A DNA stretch of 64,000 bases, taken from NCBI GenBank assembly GCA_027627225.1, contig CM051029.1:70790578-70854577 (forward strand). The letters run 5' to 3'. The notes beneath the pieces are model-generated. The model was not told the origin of the DNA. It saw only the letters and a list, made by a program, of their open reading frames with translations, and made no database searches. This DNA comes from Congeria kusceri. Taxonomy: Eukaryota; Mollusca; Bivalvia; Myida; Dreissenidae. Numbering within the stretch: position 1 is the stretch's first letter; each line of letters opens with the position of its first letter. Of this stretch, positions 50,440 through 62,999 are shown one piece after another. Made by a program: the position numbers and the translations under genes.

Positions 50440-50495
50440 CTTTCTGCAAAGCTCCAATCTTACCAACGGAAATATTGAAGTAACTCTGGATAGAG
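50440..50495 (+). other. 5' untranslated exon of LRR gene 2
   Basis: It matches the untranslated exon of gene 1 and ends in a donor (AGAG|GTGGGT). It would splice to the acceptor GCTTTCAG at 50922-50929. The start is not defined. Confidence 0.55.
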
Positions 50496-50958
50496 GTGGG
50501 TGAGCATTTTTGTACATTGTTTAAAAAAAACGGAAACGTTTATATATATATTAAGCAATAGTTGACTGTTTTAAAAATGTCATAATATTTAGATGTATTC
50601 ATGGTTTTATGGTAATTATTTATATTTTAAGTATAATTTACCTTAATAAACAAACATTAATTTTTCAGATAATTTCATGCAATGATAATTTTCTTTATAC
50701 CGAGAAAAGACATTATACATTTAATTATTAGTCCTTTTTTTCAATATCATAAAATGCTAGTTTGTTTAGATTTCTTTTGTATGTGCTTTGTTGTTGTTTG
50801 TTTGCTTGTTGTTAATGATTTGTGTAGACTATGTTTCCTTGAAAAAAAACCGCACAAATCGCAAATATGGAACAATTAATGAAATCTGATTACAATTATA
50901 ATTCAATATATATATGTTTTTGCTTTCAGTTGCCTTAATAAGAGTGAATACAGTAATC

Positions 50959-52542
50959 ATGGAAGCGGACTTCAAGATTAAGGTACTGTATCCTGAATCG
51001 CTTGCAGATTATGAGATACAGTTTACTCAAAATCAATTATAGTAAAACCCATTGAGTTAATCGCCAACGATGGCAATCAGACATTAATTATTTTGATTTG
51101 CAATTGATTGTGTTATGTTTAAATTAAAACGTCTTTTTGATAGGTACATGATTATGTTTCAGGTATTTGTTCTTCTATTGGCCACCACAGTGTCTGCGCA
51201 ACCTCAACCGTTCAATCCTGATCACGACTGTCCTGCACAAGGCGTGGGGAGTCATTGCCACTGTACATCTGAGGTTATAGAATGCCGAAACCAAGGCCTT
51301 GATCATGTACCTAATTTTACTCGCACGAGCTGGCCATTCAAGATTCTGGATCTTAGCAGAAATAATATCTCGCGGATTGATATCCGCGCCTTTGATAACG
51401 TCAACGTAACCGAAATCAACCTTTCAGACAACGTGATTTCCACTGTGCACAATGAGGCTTTTAACGCTATAAAAAAGCAACTTAATCGTTTGGATTTTAG
51501 GAACAACAGCCTAATAGAACTTCCAACTGTTCTAAAACTTCTTGATAATCTGACGATGATTGATGTAAGTTACAATCCCATACCACACACAGGCTTCACT
51601 GATGATGTTATGCGTCAGATTGGAGACTTTGTACAAGAATTCAGATTTGGTGATCCAACCCTTCAGGAATGGCCCGACACGCTGCATCATTTCCCTGAGC
51701 TAAGAATCCTGAAATTTTACGGAGGCACAATGGACCGTATTCCAATAACAGCATTTGCAGGTTTTGAGTGGACGCTGACAAAGCTCTGGATACAAAATAC
51801 AAGTTTGATCGCTGTTCCGATTGCACTACAGGATCTTCACAGCGCGGATGAACTCCATTTCGACAACAACGTTCACGTGAAAGATGCCGGTATTCTAATT
51901 CCAGCTTTTGCAGGAATGACTACGAGCTTGCAGACAATGACATTGGAAAATAACGGTCTTTCGACATTTCCACCAGTTCTCCAAACGCTTCTTTCTCTTC
52001 ATAATCTAAGTCTTGCCAGAAACAACCTTCAGATCGTCGACGACAATGCCGTCAGTGTTGTTGGCAGCAACCTGACCACACTGGACCTTCAGGGGTGTAA
52101 TTTGGACCGCATTCCGGGTGCCTTGTCTAAGCTGGGCAATCTAATGAACCTCGATATATCCTACAACAAAATCACAACAATCGAAAAGAACGATCTGCAG
52201 GCAATGTCTCAACTGCGAACACTGACACTCTCACACAACCCGTTACAATATGTATCAAAGAGCACCTTCCATGACCTTACCCGTCTGGAATCACTGGTTG
52301 TGCAGAACACTTCGTTATATGAGGTTCCAGAAGCAATCAAGAACATCCCACACCTGACGACCCTTGACCTTCGCAATCCTACTGCTATTGTAGAATGTAA
52401 CTGTGATCTAATCTGGCTCTACTGCTTCACCAAGCACAATAACACCCATCTTACAATACACGGCGAGTGTTACACCGTCGACATGCCGATTGAGAAATAT
52501 GTGAAGACAGATGTGGGAAGCACGTGTCCGACAAGCTGCTAG
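50959..52542 (+). CDS. Secreted LRR protein 2
   Basis: Exons 50959-50982 (MEADFKIK) and 51163-52542 join in phase 0 to give 467 residues, the same length and structure as gene 1. The signal peptide is split by the intron (VFVLLLATTVSA follows it). LRRNT cysteines, about 12 LRRs and an LRRCT (CNCDLIWLYC to CPTSC) are all conserved. Residues about 50-165 differ at many positions from gene 1 (ISRIDIRAFDNV against ITYINTRAFDDV). From about residue 240 on, the two proteins and their DNA are almost identical, into the 3' untranslated region. AATAAA at 52638 is intact here. Secreted, function unknown. Confidence 0.88.
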
Positions 52543-52637
52543 TGAATCGCCCAGACTTTACAACATATATAAACTCACCTTTCCTCGGAAGTAATCGGTA
52601 TTTGGTAATATTTGTCACATATATATAAGTAGTTGCC

Positions 52638-52643
52638 AATAAA
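52638..52643 (+). terminator. Polyadenylation signal of LRR gene 2
   Basis: AATAAA in TTGCCAATAAAGTC, 96 bp after the stop. The same place downstream of gene 1 reads TTGCAAAAAAGTC. Confidence 0.65.
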
Positions 52644-53259
52644 GTCAAATCAATATACAATCGGTTGTTAGTAGTTTCCTATTGATCATGTCTCATCTTC
52701 TAGACTCATTTAGCACAAGCGGGTCTCTTAGTTGCAGTTTGTGTGTGGATTTGTGTTTGTACTGTAATGTTTTTGGCAACTGGTCATTTGCTATAAATAA
52801 AGAACCTCGTGCTTCTAATAAGAGTTCTCTCCTGCTGCAGCAGCTGGAGTTTCACTTTGTTTATATTTTTTAAATATAAAATGTATGTTTGGTTTATGTA
52901 CTGAAATAAAGTGTACTTCGTCATTTAAACACAATACAATGTTGACACATTTATTAAATTAAGATAAATAAAAATTATTTATACCAATTTGATGATAGCA
53001 CAATGATAAATATATATTAACGCATTGCAATAAAAATCCCAAATTAATGCAATAAATGCGTGCCATAAAATGTCGATATGTACATAAAGTAAAATATAAA
53101 CAAGGGTTACTAATTAAACGTTGAGTACTTATAATTACTGTCACTCAAATATTATTTTAAACAATTCGTTCCTTATGTGAAGGAAGATTTGTGTTTCTAG
53201 CTGAATGAATTGTTAGTCAACGACCACATATAAACAAACTCATTTATAAAAATAAATTT

Positions 53260-54700
53260 AAAAAAACGGGCAAAAATGGCCCTAGGTCTCTCATTTGACT
53301 TTACTCAATGTCATAGAGAATAAATCACTTATAAAAATGTCCTCTGTTATTTGCCATGTCGGTAACGAAACAAAGGATTCGAAGTACTTTTGTAACGGTT
53401 TACCAAAGACAATTTCTGTGATTTGTTTTTCAAATTGGTCCATTGATTTCAGAGAAGATTTTGAAAATTTCAAAACATTGCCTTCTAATGACAGAAAAGG
53501 TCATGTCCCCATGCGGCTATGTGATAAACATAATTATATTCTTCAAATTAACTTGTTTTGACGGCCACCGAAGGAATATTTCTATGAAACATCGTTTTCA
53601 AATTGGTTCCGAAGTTTTGGGAAAAAAGTTTTCAACATTTCAATATAGCCACACAAGGAAACTAGAAATATTAACAAAGTGAAACTCGTGCTTCATCAGC
53701 ATGAATGAAAGCTTATTAACAGCACAATGTTTTTTATTAAATACCGAAGACCAATTACCAAAGACACACAACATAATTGAAAAACAAACACGTACCAATC
53801 ACAAATATAAACAAAATTGGTCCCCGTCTTGGAAACGTCAATACACAGCATTTGGGGTTTAAATCGATTTAGGCGCGGCTTAACCTGACACTTGGCCCAG
53901 AATAAATCATAATACATATAAATTTAAACGCATATTAACCTCAACAGCATCGCAATTAAAATTAAACAACAATAAAACAGGATACAAATTCAATTTAAAT
54001 ACAATTTTTTCACTCTATGGATGGATGTTAACCAGAGTAGCAGAATTGCGACTTTAGAAGGTACGATGAAATGAAAGAAAAACAAACATCAACTACATTC
54101 TCTACTTGTAAAAAAGGCAGAGAATTAAAGCACCCTGGCGGCCATGTTGTCATAATAAATGCACGCACTTCGGAAATGTGACATTTCTGTGAAGACTTTT
54201 CTGTGAAATATTGAAGAAATTGGTTTCAATGAAGAAGCTTTTCAAAATGTATTACATTTCCAACATACCCATATAAGGGAAAATGCCCCATCCCCCTCGC
54301 GCACATGTATTTTAAAGGATCAACATGACTTGATGCAATTCAGTTGGGAGTCATACATGGAATACTTCTGTGAAATTAATTTAAAACACACCAAGTTGTT
54401 TCTGGCAAAGACAATGGAATAAGTTTAGCCTTTTAACGGAGAATTTCCCAGAACCCTGGTTGCCATGGTTTGGAACGAATCAAAATTATTTTAAATGTCC
54501 TGCAGTGTCACACACGGAATAATTCGTCCATCTATATGTGAAATAGGTCCATTATTGTCAGACAAGTACCCTAATGTCCGATTTCGTTTCATCATAGAAC
54601 GTCTGTCTAAACAATGTCGAACTGTGATGTTTTGTTGGAAGAAAGTGTCATCCAAATTTTACACGGCCTAGTTTAGACAAATACGGTAAATGCATTACTG
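53260..54700. repeat. Decayed tandem-core repeat region
   Basis: Segments such as CACCCTGGCGGCCATGTTGT (54131), AAAATGCCCCATCCCCCTCG (54280) and GAACCCTGGTTGCCATGG (54451) resemble the GAAAACTGCCC...CTGGCGGCCATG block of the element at 41040. Between them are phrases such as AATTGGTTTCAATGAAG and GAAATGTGACATTTCTGTGA. The units are heavily decayed, and limits are approximate. No gene is seen. Confidence 0.45.
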
Positions 54701-56120
54701 TTTATGCTTAAATAGTGTTATAAGCAACTTAATGCATTTCGGAAATGTCATTCTATTGTGAGTAAATAGTTTCTAATAGATAAGTCTTTGCAGTTCTGTC
54801 AATGATTTAGAAAACAATATTTTGGCCACATATTCATAGTCACTCTTGAGATAATGACAATCTTGAATGTCTGTTTGGTGAACAGCTCTAGATAGTACTC
54901 TGTGTTTATTTGAGGCAGAAAAAAGACCGATTTGCCTAACAGATTGTAAAAGAAAATCATACTATAAATATTTGCAATTATACAACAGACACACATGCGT
55001 TGGGGATTCCCATCTCAAGTAAATTATTTGTTAATTTAAATCGCATATAATTAATTAATATTCAGCACCACGAGATTACATTTACATTTGTAGATATTTA
55101 AGTAGATACTGACCTAAATTATCATTTTAACAAACAATCTTTTGTAACATTGTTTAATTAATGTTGTTGGTGTGTTTTTTTGCTTACTAGTAATTATCTA
55201 GCAAGTATAAACACTTTTATGAGACTATACTTACGGGAATCAAACATCTACTACAATAGAAATAAATGTAAATTTAAACGAAGCAGCATTGCATGAAATA
55301 TATGAAAACAAGTATATAGTGTCAATGAATTTGAAAAAAAAAATTGGAAAATCATATTGTGATACGATATATATTTGTGTTTGTTTTATAAACAGCAGCA
55401 GTTCATACCTGTATATACATATGTAATAAATACAAATATACATGTATTATGATGGAGAATATGTATACAAATGTTAAACATATTGTACTGGTTAATTATT
55501 TAATACAGAAATCAACATTGCTAAGCCAGCACCACAACTAAAACACTCTTTTCAGTTTTTTTTGACTGGATTCTTGGATATTTTTATATGATTTTAAGAT
55601 GCCACAATGGCTGATAATGACCGTTTGAAGATAATTTATCTTTTTATAATCTTTATGGCCAACTAGTAGTATGTTTCTAGCCATTATCCTGTATAATATA
55701 TAATAAGTACATTCATATAACTATATTGCATTGAATTCTTATCAACACACACGAAGGAATTTCAGAAACTTTATTTTTGTGCAAAATATGTTCGATTGTT
55801 TTCATGTCGACGTGGAACGAACATGTTATATCTATAGCAATTATATTTTTTACAAAATGTGAGGATATATCTTATTTTTATAGACCATTATTGCTGTTGA
55901 CATCAATCGACATCTGTATGCTAAAACTCTATTTTTATGCCGCTAAACGAAACTGTTGTCGATAACAGACGTGCATGCATATATTAATTATATTTATCAG
56001 ATTCTTACAAAGCGGGCGATGTTGATACCATGAAACCTGTTAATAATTATTACGTTTGTTGCAATAATTAGTTCAGTTTGATCTCCTTTAATACCACATT
56101 TAAGACACCGACTTCTTTCA
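54700..56120. other. Gene-free AT-rich stretch upstream of LRR gene 3
   Basis: No supported exon. Short frames have no domain. The last part may contain the promoter of LRR gene 3. Confidence 0.4.
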
Positions 56121-56367
56121 GCCAAGATACAATGGTATGTCAGTTATCCTTTATTTTAATCATATGGGATTTCCGTTGATATAAATCTCCCGCATAGCTC
56201 CATATCAATGAAACAAGTTGGCACCTGTTTGAACTTGAGTTTCGCCTAAATACCTAATCTCAGTGTGATGTTTCAGTTGTATTTTAGCTGTTGACGCTTG
56301 TGGAAAAAGTTGGAGGACACTAATTCCACTATTAGGTCTTAGTTTGCTTTGAGAAAAGACGCGGAAA

Positions 56368-57901
56368 ATGGTATGTTTATTTATATCATTAATTAGACAT
56401 ATAACTAAACTTACGTACATAATGAAAACGATGAGTTTATTTTGTTAAAACATACTGTAATTACGATGACATCCACAATGGTCTTTCTTTTTAGAATGCA
56501 TTCCGATGTCTTCTGGTTTGTCTGTCCATTCTGTGCACACGCGGACAATCACCAGCGTGTCCCAACCCAACTGTGTGCAGTTGTTCGGACCAGGTCATTG
56601 AGTGCCATGACAGGGGTTTAACCACTGTTCCCGTGTTTCTGTCAGTCAGCCACGCCTATACAAAACTGAATTTACAAAACAATTACATTGACATGATACC
56701 TGCCGACGCCTTCAAAAACATTCCGTTTATGTCGATTGTCTTGCTAAACAACAATAGCATACATACTGTCGACCAAGATGCGTTTCGAGGGGTGGATACA
56801 AGGATTGCGCATATCGATATGGCGAACAACAATTTGACAAGTTTCCCTTCAGCGTTCGGTAAACTAAGCACTATATTGGATATTGATGTGTCCAACAATC
56901 CGATTGATGCGAATAGTTTCGATGAACATACAATGTATGAAATCGGGGACACGTTAACCGCGTTACACTTTGGTTCGGATGTTCTTCGTCAATGGCCCGT
57001 GACCCTGCGACATCTGCAAGCCTTGCAATTGTTAAACGTAACGGGCGGTTCATTTTATACATTGCCTCCTACGGCGTTTCATGGCTTTGAAGGGACACTA
57101 ACAACTCTTTCAATACAGCACACGCAGTTGATTGCACTTCCGTTTGCATTATCAAAACTTCGTTTCCTTGACCGGCTGTACTTCGACCACAACCATGCAA
57201 TCGGAGACTCCGGAATTCTCATTACGTCCTTGAGCAACGACACTCTTACAAATCTTCGTTTCGTGTCGCTAGTTGACGACAATCTTACATACTTCCCTTC
57301 ACTGTTACGTTTTCTTCGCAACGTGAATACTCTTATTCTGGATTCCAACAGACTGGCCTTCGTGAGCGACTCGTCAGTAGCTGTTGCTGTTGGAACAGCA
57401 ATAAACAACTTGAGCCTACGCAATTGCTCACTGTCCAGAGTACCAGGTGCTTTGTCAAAGTTGACTAACCTAACAACACTCGACCTTACGGACAATCAGA
57501 TTCGTAGCTTTGAAAACAGCGATTTTGATAATATGGGAAGGCTTAAGAATCTGATTGTCACAAGAAATCCGTTAGAATTCATTGCCAACGAAACATTTAA
57601 GGACTTGAGGTGTCTACAACAGCTTGACATCATGGACTCAAATATCAAGACCATGCCTGAAGCAATCCGATTTCTAAGGAACCTTACTACCCTTACCCTG
57701 CCACTAGACAAGATTGAATGTACGTGCAACATCGTCTGGCTGAAACAGTTCATGGAAGTCTGCAACACGAACCTGAGGATCGCTGGGTCCTGTGAAACGA
57801 TAGATTCCGATGTGGCCGACTATTTGAGATCTCATATTGCCAACTGCCCCAACTACTCGAGTCACACCCAGTGTGTTAGTTCGACGTGTTCCATTAGGTA
57901 G
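56368..57901 (+). CDS. Secreted LRR protein 3
   Basis: The first coding exon appears to be just the start codon: ATG at 56368-56370 is followed directly by the donor GTATGT. The second exon (56495-57901) starts after TTTTTAG. The result is 469 residues. Residues 1-18 form a signal peptide (FRCLLVCLSILC). LRRNT cysteines (ACPNPTVCSCS...IEC) precede about 12 LRRs (TKLNLQNNYIDMIPADAF, LTTLDLTDNQIRSFEN). An LRRCT follows (CTCNIVWLKQF...CET) with a short extra cysteine-rich tail (CPNYSSHTQCVSSTC). No membrane segment is seen. It is clearly diverged from genes 1 and 2 but collinear. A second ATG|GTATGT lies at 56132-56134 and could be an alternative first exon. No AATAAA is obvious nearby. Confidence 0.85.
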
Positions 57902-58337
57902 TTCGCTTCCAAAGTCTCCAGACCAAAGTCTTTTGTTATTGACGTTTTAATGCAGCCACTATGCAAATCTTTTAAACAGGTTAGATTTAGTGTTCCTATT
58001 CGTACGCATTAATTCTTAATGTCCTTGTGAGGTACAATTTGCAATGTGAAAAATGAATTATAATTAAAAGTGTTTTTGACATGTGTGTACCATTACATGT
58101 GAACTATATAAATGGAAATGTTCTGTGTACATGTGTTTGTTTTCTTTCCTTTGCAAGGAATTTTCAATACTTATATTTTTATAAACCATCATAAAACTAA
58201 CACTAGCAGTTGTAAGAAACTGTATCGCTAAAATTGCTGTGTAAGTGGCATCTTACGACCTAAGTTAAACTGCGTAAATCCGAGATAACACAATTTAGAT
58301 AATGATAAGGACTCTAGCATTCATCACAGTTAGCAGA

Positions 58338-60419
58338 ATGATCGCTGTGGTAGGTTTATATTATTTTGTTAGTTTTCGTTATTTGTTCTCCGATTGTTAA
58401 TTCATTATTTAAAAAAAAATGCGTGCCTTATGCATGTCTTCAAACACTTCTCTGAAACCTGTTAACATCTATATTAAAGCGGAATACTATTACAGCTAAT
58501 TTATAAACATAATATAAGTATCCACCTAGAATACAAATATAATATCTTATTTCAGATATCATTTACGTTGCTAGTGATAGCACAGGAATGTTACGGGGAT
58601 GCTTGCCCGATCAGCGGTGTTCATAAATGCGCCTGTACAGTTGATAAAATATCATGCGATAACCAAAACCTTATGGCGATTCCAACGTTTACGTCCATAG
58701 GAGCAACAATGAAAATTTTAGACTTGAGCAATAACAGCTTAAAGAACCTTCCAGCTAATTCATTTACATCATTAAATGTCACTGAGATAGACCTATCCAG
58801 TAATTTGATAACATTTATTTATGACCTTGCATTTACTGGGGCAGCGAATGTTCTACTAAAACTCAATTTGGCAAACAATTTGCTAAATGCCCTGCAACCC
58901 GAGATCGGAGGCTTAAAGGTAATATCCGAAATTGACCTAAGATGGAATCCAATACCTGGATATCAGCCACCAGTACATCATGGTCATAGTTCAGATGGTC
59001 TTACTGACGACACGATGAAGCAACTTGGCGATACAATAACCACGTTTAAGTTCGGCTCTAGCATTATCAACTCGTGGCCGCAAAGTCTGTCCCATTTGAA
59101 TCGATTAAAGGAATTGGTTGTCGCTGGCGTTAACATTCCCTACTGGCCTCCCAGTGCATTTCATGGATTTGAAAGGACATTGACAAAGCTCACCATTGAG
59201 AATCTTCCTGTAGGATCCGTGCCGTACGCAATCGCAAGTCTTACACATTTGGAAGAGCTTCATCTTGACAACCTCCAGTACCCATTCGGTGACGCAAGTT
59301 TGGTGTCTCTTCCTTTTCAAGCAATTGGGGGCACCCTCAAGGTACTCAGCCTTAAGAATGACAGCCTTACTACATTCCCGGAAGGCATCCAGCAACTGCA
59401 ATCTCTGAACAGTCTGACTCTCGACGGAAACCATCTGGAGTTCGTTAGCGACGAGGCAATCAAGCTTCTACAGCTAGCCAACGTAACTATGTTGAGCCTA
59501 AAGGACTGCGATCTAAAGCGTGTTCCAGGTGCAATTTCAGACCTCAGAAATCTGCAGGAGCTGCATTTGTCAAACAACCAAATTAGAAGTATAGAGAGCA
59601 CGGATCTGCAGAATTTGTTTCAACTACGCGAACTGGACATGGACGGGAACCCTTTGCTTTATGTCTCCGATAACTCGCTATGCGGACTGAATAACCTTTT
59701 GGTATAATAATGCTTTTATATATTTTCAGCATTTATAATATAAAAACTCGTATGAAACTTATCATTATTCAAACCCTATGTAATCAAATACATGCGTAAA
59801 AACCGTTGACCATGCCGTATGTTTTATCGTTGGTTATTTAGAATTTTAGCCTGGAGAACACATTTCTAACCGAGATATCCCGAGCCTTTATGAACCTCAG
59901 AAAGCTCGAACACTTGAGTCTGGTAAATGCGAGAATCGACTGCACGTGTGACATGACCTGGGTGAAATCATGGATGGATAAATGCCAAGTTAACGAGAAA
60001 CATCTAGAGATCCTGGTATATATCTTCGTTGTGTTCTTTTTCTTTAATGATGGAGATTATAAGTATATATGTTTTAAACTGCAACTAATATATTCATACT
60101 AAATATATATTCAAATAGCATACGAAACGTGTACTTAATATCAGATGCATATGTTGAACAGTTATTTTTATTTCCCTCATGCAACATTGTGTATTAGGTA
60201 AATGGAACTTAAGGACAATTATATGCTCGTGGTGTGCAATTTGGGCGTCAGTTCACGCACAATTCTTTCCTGTCCACTGATTGCGTTTTTCTTTAGGGCG
60301 ACTGTGAGACCGTGGATTGGGACATCACAAGCTACGCCAACACTCGTTTGACAAGTTGCCCTGGCTACAACGTCGACAACCAAGCGTTCACGTGCACAGG
60401 CACGTGCGTGGAGCATTAG
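58338..60419 (+). CDS. Secreted LRR protein 4, four coding exons
   Basis: I splice 58338-58349 (MIAV), 58556-59701, 59842-60015 and 60297-60419, all in phase 0, giving 484 residues. The signal peptide is split after residue 4 (ISFTLLVIA follows). LRRNT is DACPISGVHKCACTV...SC. About 12 LRRs run to the end of exon 2 and cross into exon 3 (LNNLL, then NFSLENTFL). The LRRCT begins in exon 3 (CTCDMTWVKSW) and ends in exon 4 (GDCETVDWDI...CPGY) with a cysteine tail (CTGTC) like that of gene 3. The two extra introns inside the C-terminal part distinguish it from the other three. Without splicing it would appear truncated at 59707. AATAAA is at 60496. Secreted, function unknown. Confidence 0.85.
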
Positions 60420-60495
60420 TTACGACCACCCTCTCTAGTGGCGTGTTAAGCTCACTCACTGCGCGGATGCATAATTTGCATTGTAAATTGTACTA

Positions 60496-60501
60496 AATAA
60501 A
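60496..60501 (+). terminator. Polyadenylation signal of LRR gene 4
   Basis: AATAAA 77 bp after the stop codon of the last exon. Confidence 0.6.
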
Positions 60502-60807
60502 ATTGCACCCTACCGCTACAAGCCTTTCATTGTTATCACCGTTGTTTCAAAAATATGCTCCATCTCAACAAACCATGAATATATTGTTATTTAAAAGCAT
60601 TCCGGTATATAACTTCGCAATGAAGTAATACCGTTTTTGTTTTAAAAAATGCACACATGTATTAGGATTGATTGCATTGTGTGTTGATAAAGATATTCAT
60701 GCGTTGTGTAAAGAAAAATAATTGTTAACATTAAATAAACGTAAACTTGTAAACGTTTTACTTGTAATGTGTACCAAAGCTAGCGATTTGTTTGCTGCAT
60801 TGGAATA

Positions 60808-61060
60808 GTTAAAGGGACTATGTCATCGGAAAGGGGCTCAAATGGTAACGTCTTAAACAATCTGAAATTAAGATATTAATACTGGCATACAATAACGGTT
60901 AAAACAGGCTATATATAGTGAGAAAGGAGGGTACGCATTCTGAGATAAAAATCAATTTATCATAATGGTCGTGTTTGTATGCCCCTTTTCATGTTTACGT
61001 TTTGACGTCAGAATTGTGGGCATTTTGTATAACCATAGTTAACACACTATTCTTTACCAC
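60808..61060. repeat. Partial copy of the AAAGGGACTAT repeat
   Basis: GTTAAAGGGACTATGTCATC at 60808 has the same end sequence as the copies at 48001 and 61253, but the tRNA-like part is not recognisable. A truncated copy is likely. Confidence 0.4.
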
Positions 61061-61251
61061 GCAGAATGTCGCAGTCAATAGCCACTTAGGGTTTTAATTT
61101 TTCCAAATTATATGTGGCTTATTCGTTTTTATTAAATATCTCATTGTGTATAATATTATATATTATTTATGTAATGCAAAAGTCTTTTTATAGCTTATTT
61201 TATCATATAATATCACTTACAGTGCAATAGGAAGCCATTTTTTGTTGACAT

Positions 61252-61745
61252 TAAAGGGACTATGATCTCCTTCAGCAATTCTAATGTTATTATTTGAAAG
61301 AAATTAGCAAAACAACGGCGTATACAATAAATAACGCATGAATAATTTTTTCCTACATTATCAGAATTTTGATAAACACCAATTAAACAAACACTTGAAA
61401 AAAGAAAACACAGAGTGGGTATGGAACTCACGACGACGGAGTCATAAGAACAAACGACAATGGACAGCACTATAACTAACTGCGCTATTTTGGCTTGTGA
61501 AAATGAATATGCATACTATGGGTATATAAGATACCCACACATCTGACGCCAGAGTGTAAACAAGCAAAAAGCCAAACAAACAAGATTTAAACTATAAAAC
61601 AAATATCAGATTGCATAAACTCTTTTTCCATTATATGTACATTATTTTTACCTTGATTAAATGCCAATATTAAAATTAAATTTTTAGATTTTTGACTGCA
61701 GTTGCCCTTTTGGGTCCCGTTTCGCTGACAAAGAGCTTTAATGTC
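61252..61745 (-). mobile_element. SINE-like dispersed repeat
   Basis: It opens on the plus strand with TTAAAGGGACTATGATCTCC. On the minus strand AAATAGCGCAGTTAGTTATA and CGTGAGTTCCATACCCAC resemble the A and B boxes of a tRNA (about 61495-61418). The element is collinear with 48001-48535, which sets its length at about 500 bp. Confidence 0.65.
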
Positions 61746-62731
61746 CAATAGCCATAGCGTTATCAAGTGGGAATAGACAACCTCAATACCACAACCTCAA
61801 AATTACAAAAATTACACTTTGAAAACTTAAATTGGGTACATGTATCCATAATGAAATCGTATCTGTAAATATAATTCTAAAAGTTTCGTTTTTGCACATT
61901 ATTCCTCACTATGTAATATCAAGTTATGTAGTCGATGTCAACGAAAGGGCCTCAAGAATGCAATATAAACATTTCCTGTATCACAATATGCAAATTGTTT
62001 TTTGCAAAGTCGAAAATCGCTGATGGTCAGAACGCTGTACTAAATTGTCTTGTGTTCTTGCGGCTTCGACGCGCACTTGTTGTTTTCAGCTTTTTATCGG
62101 TTTTCTTGGATTTATCTAAAATCTCATAATATAGTATATTATTTTATTTGTAATAGTTTTATTACATTATATCATGGACATTGATTGTGGATTAAGGATA
62201 TTACGTTTTCGCAGCTACAGTCTCTTGCATAACCTTTCTTCTTTGCGTGGTTTGTCAGACTGTTAAAATATCATTAAAATCGACCACCGCGATTTGTCAG
62301 CACTCACATGTTTTACTTCATCAGTTACCTTTAATAAAATTGGCAAACAGAGACATGTAGCTTTATCTCGTCGAACTGACTCAAATTTAAATTCCAGACC
62401 GAAGGCAACGTTTCATAACATAATTTCGTGACTACATTGATAAAACTTGGCCTTAGAGGTGACATTGAGACATTTATCTTGGGTCACATGGATCAGGAAG
62501 TTTTAATAATACAGCAACATGGCTATTCAGGACACAATAAGGGCTCTTGTACACGTTTGATAAGAGTGTTTTCGTCTCATGTAATCAATTCGTGATGTCT
62601 TTGACCTATTTTCTCCTGATAAAACATGAACCGTTCTAAGACACAGCCGGCACAATTTTTCTGTTGATAGGTAACTAGTATCTTAGTTGAGCCACAAGTG
62701 AAGCATTAGATCAATAGGCGCAGTGAAACAT

Positions 62732-62992
62732 TATATGAGGCGTGTCGTGAGAAACCCGGGCTTAATGCATGTGCGTAAAGTGTCGTCCCGTATTAGCCTT
62801 TGTAGTCCGCACAGACTAATCCAGGACGGAACTTTCCGCTTTCAATGTTTTTTCTGTTTCAAGGAAATCTCTTCTTCACTGTATGTGGAAAGTGCCGTCC
62901 TGGATTAGACGGTGCGGACTGCACAGGCTAATCCGGGACGATACTTTACGCACATGTATTAAGCCCGGTTTTCCAACGACACGCCTCATATA
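62732..62992. mobile_element. Palindromic MITE
   Basis: The ends are TATATGAGGCGTGTCG and its exact reverse complement. The arms continue with GGGCTTAATGCATGTGCGTA / TACGCACATGTATTAAGCCC, then TCGTCCCG and TTAGCC blocks, and an internal pair CAGACTAATCCAGGACGG / CCGTCCTGGATTAGACGG. The whole 260-bp element folds back on itself. TA dinucleotides at both ends fit a TA target duplication of a mariner-type MITE. I recall this element as frequent in dreissenid mussels, which I cannot verify here. Confidence 0.85.
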
Positions 62993-62999
62993 CACACGG

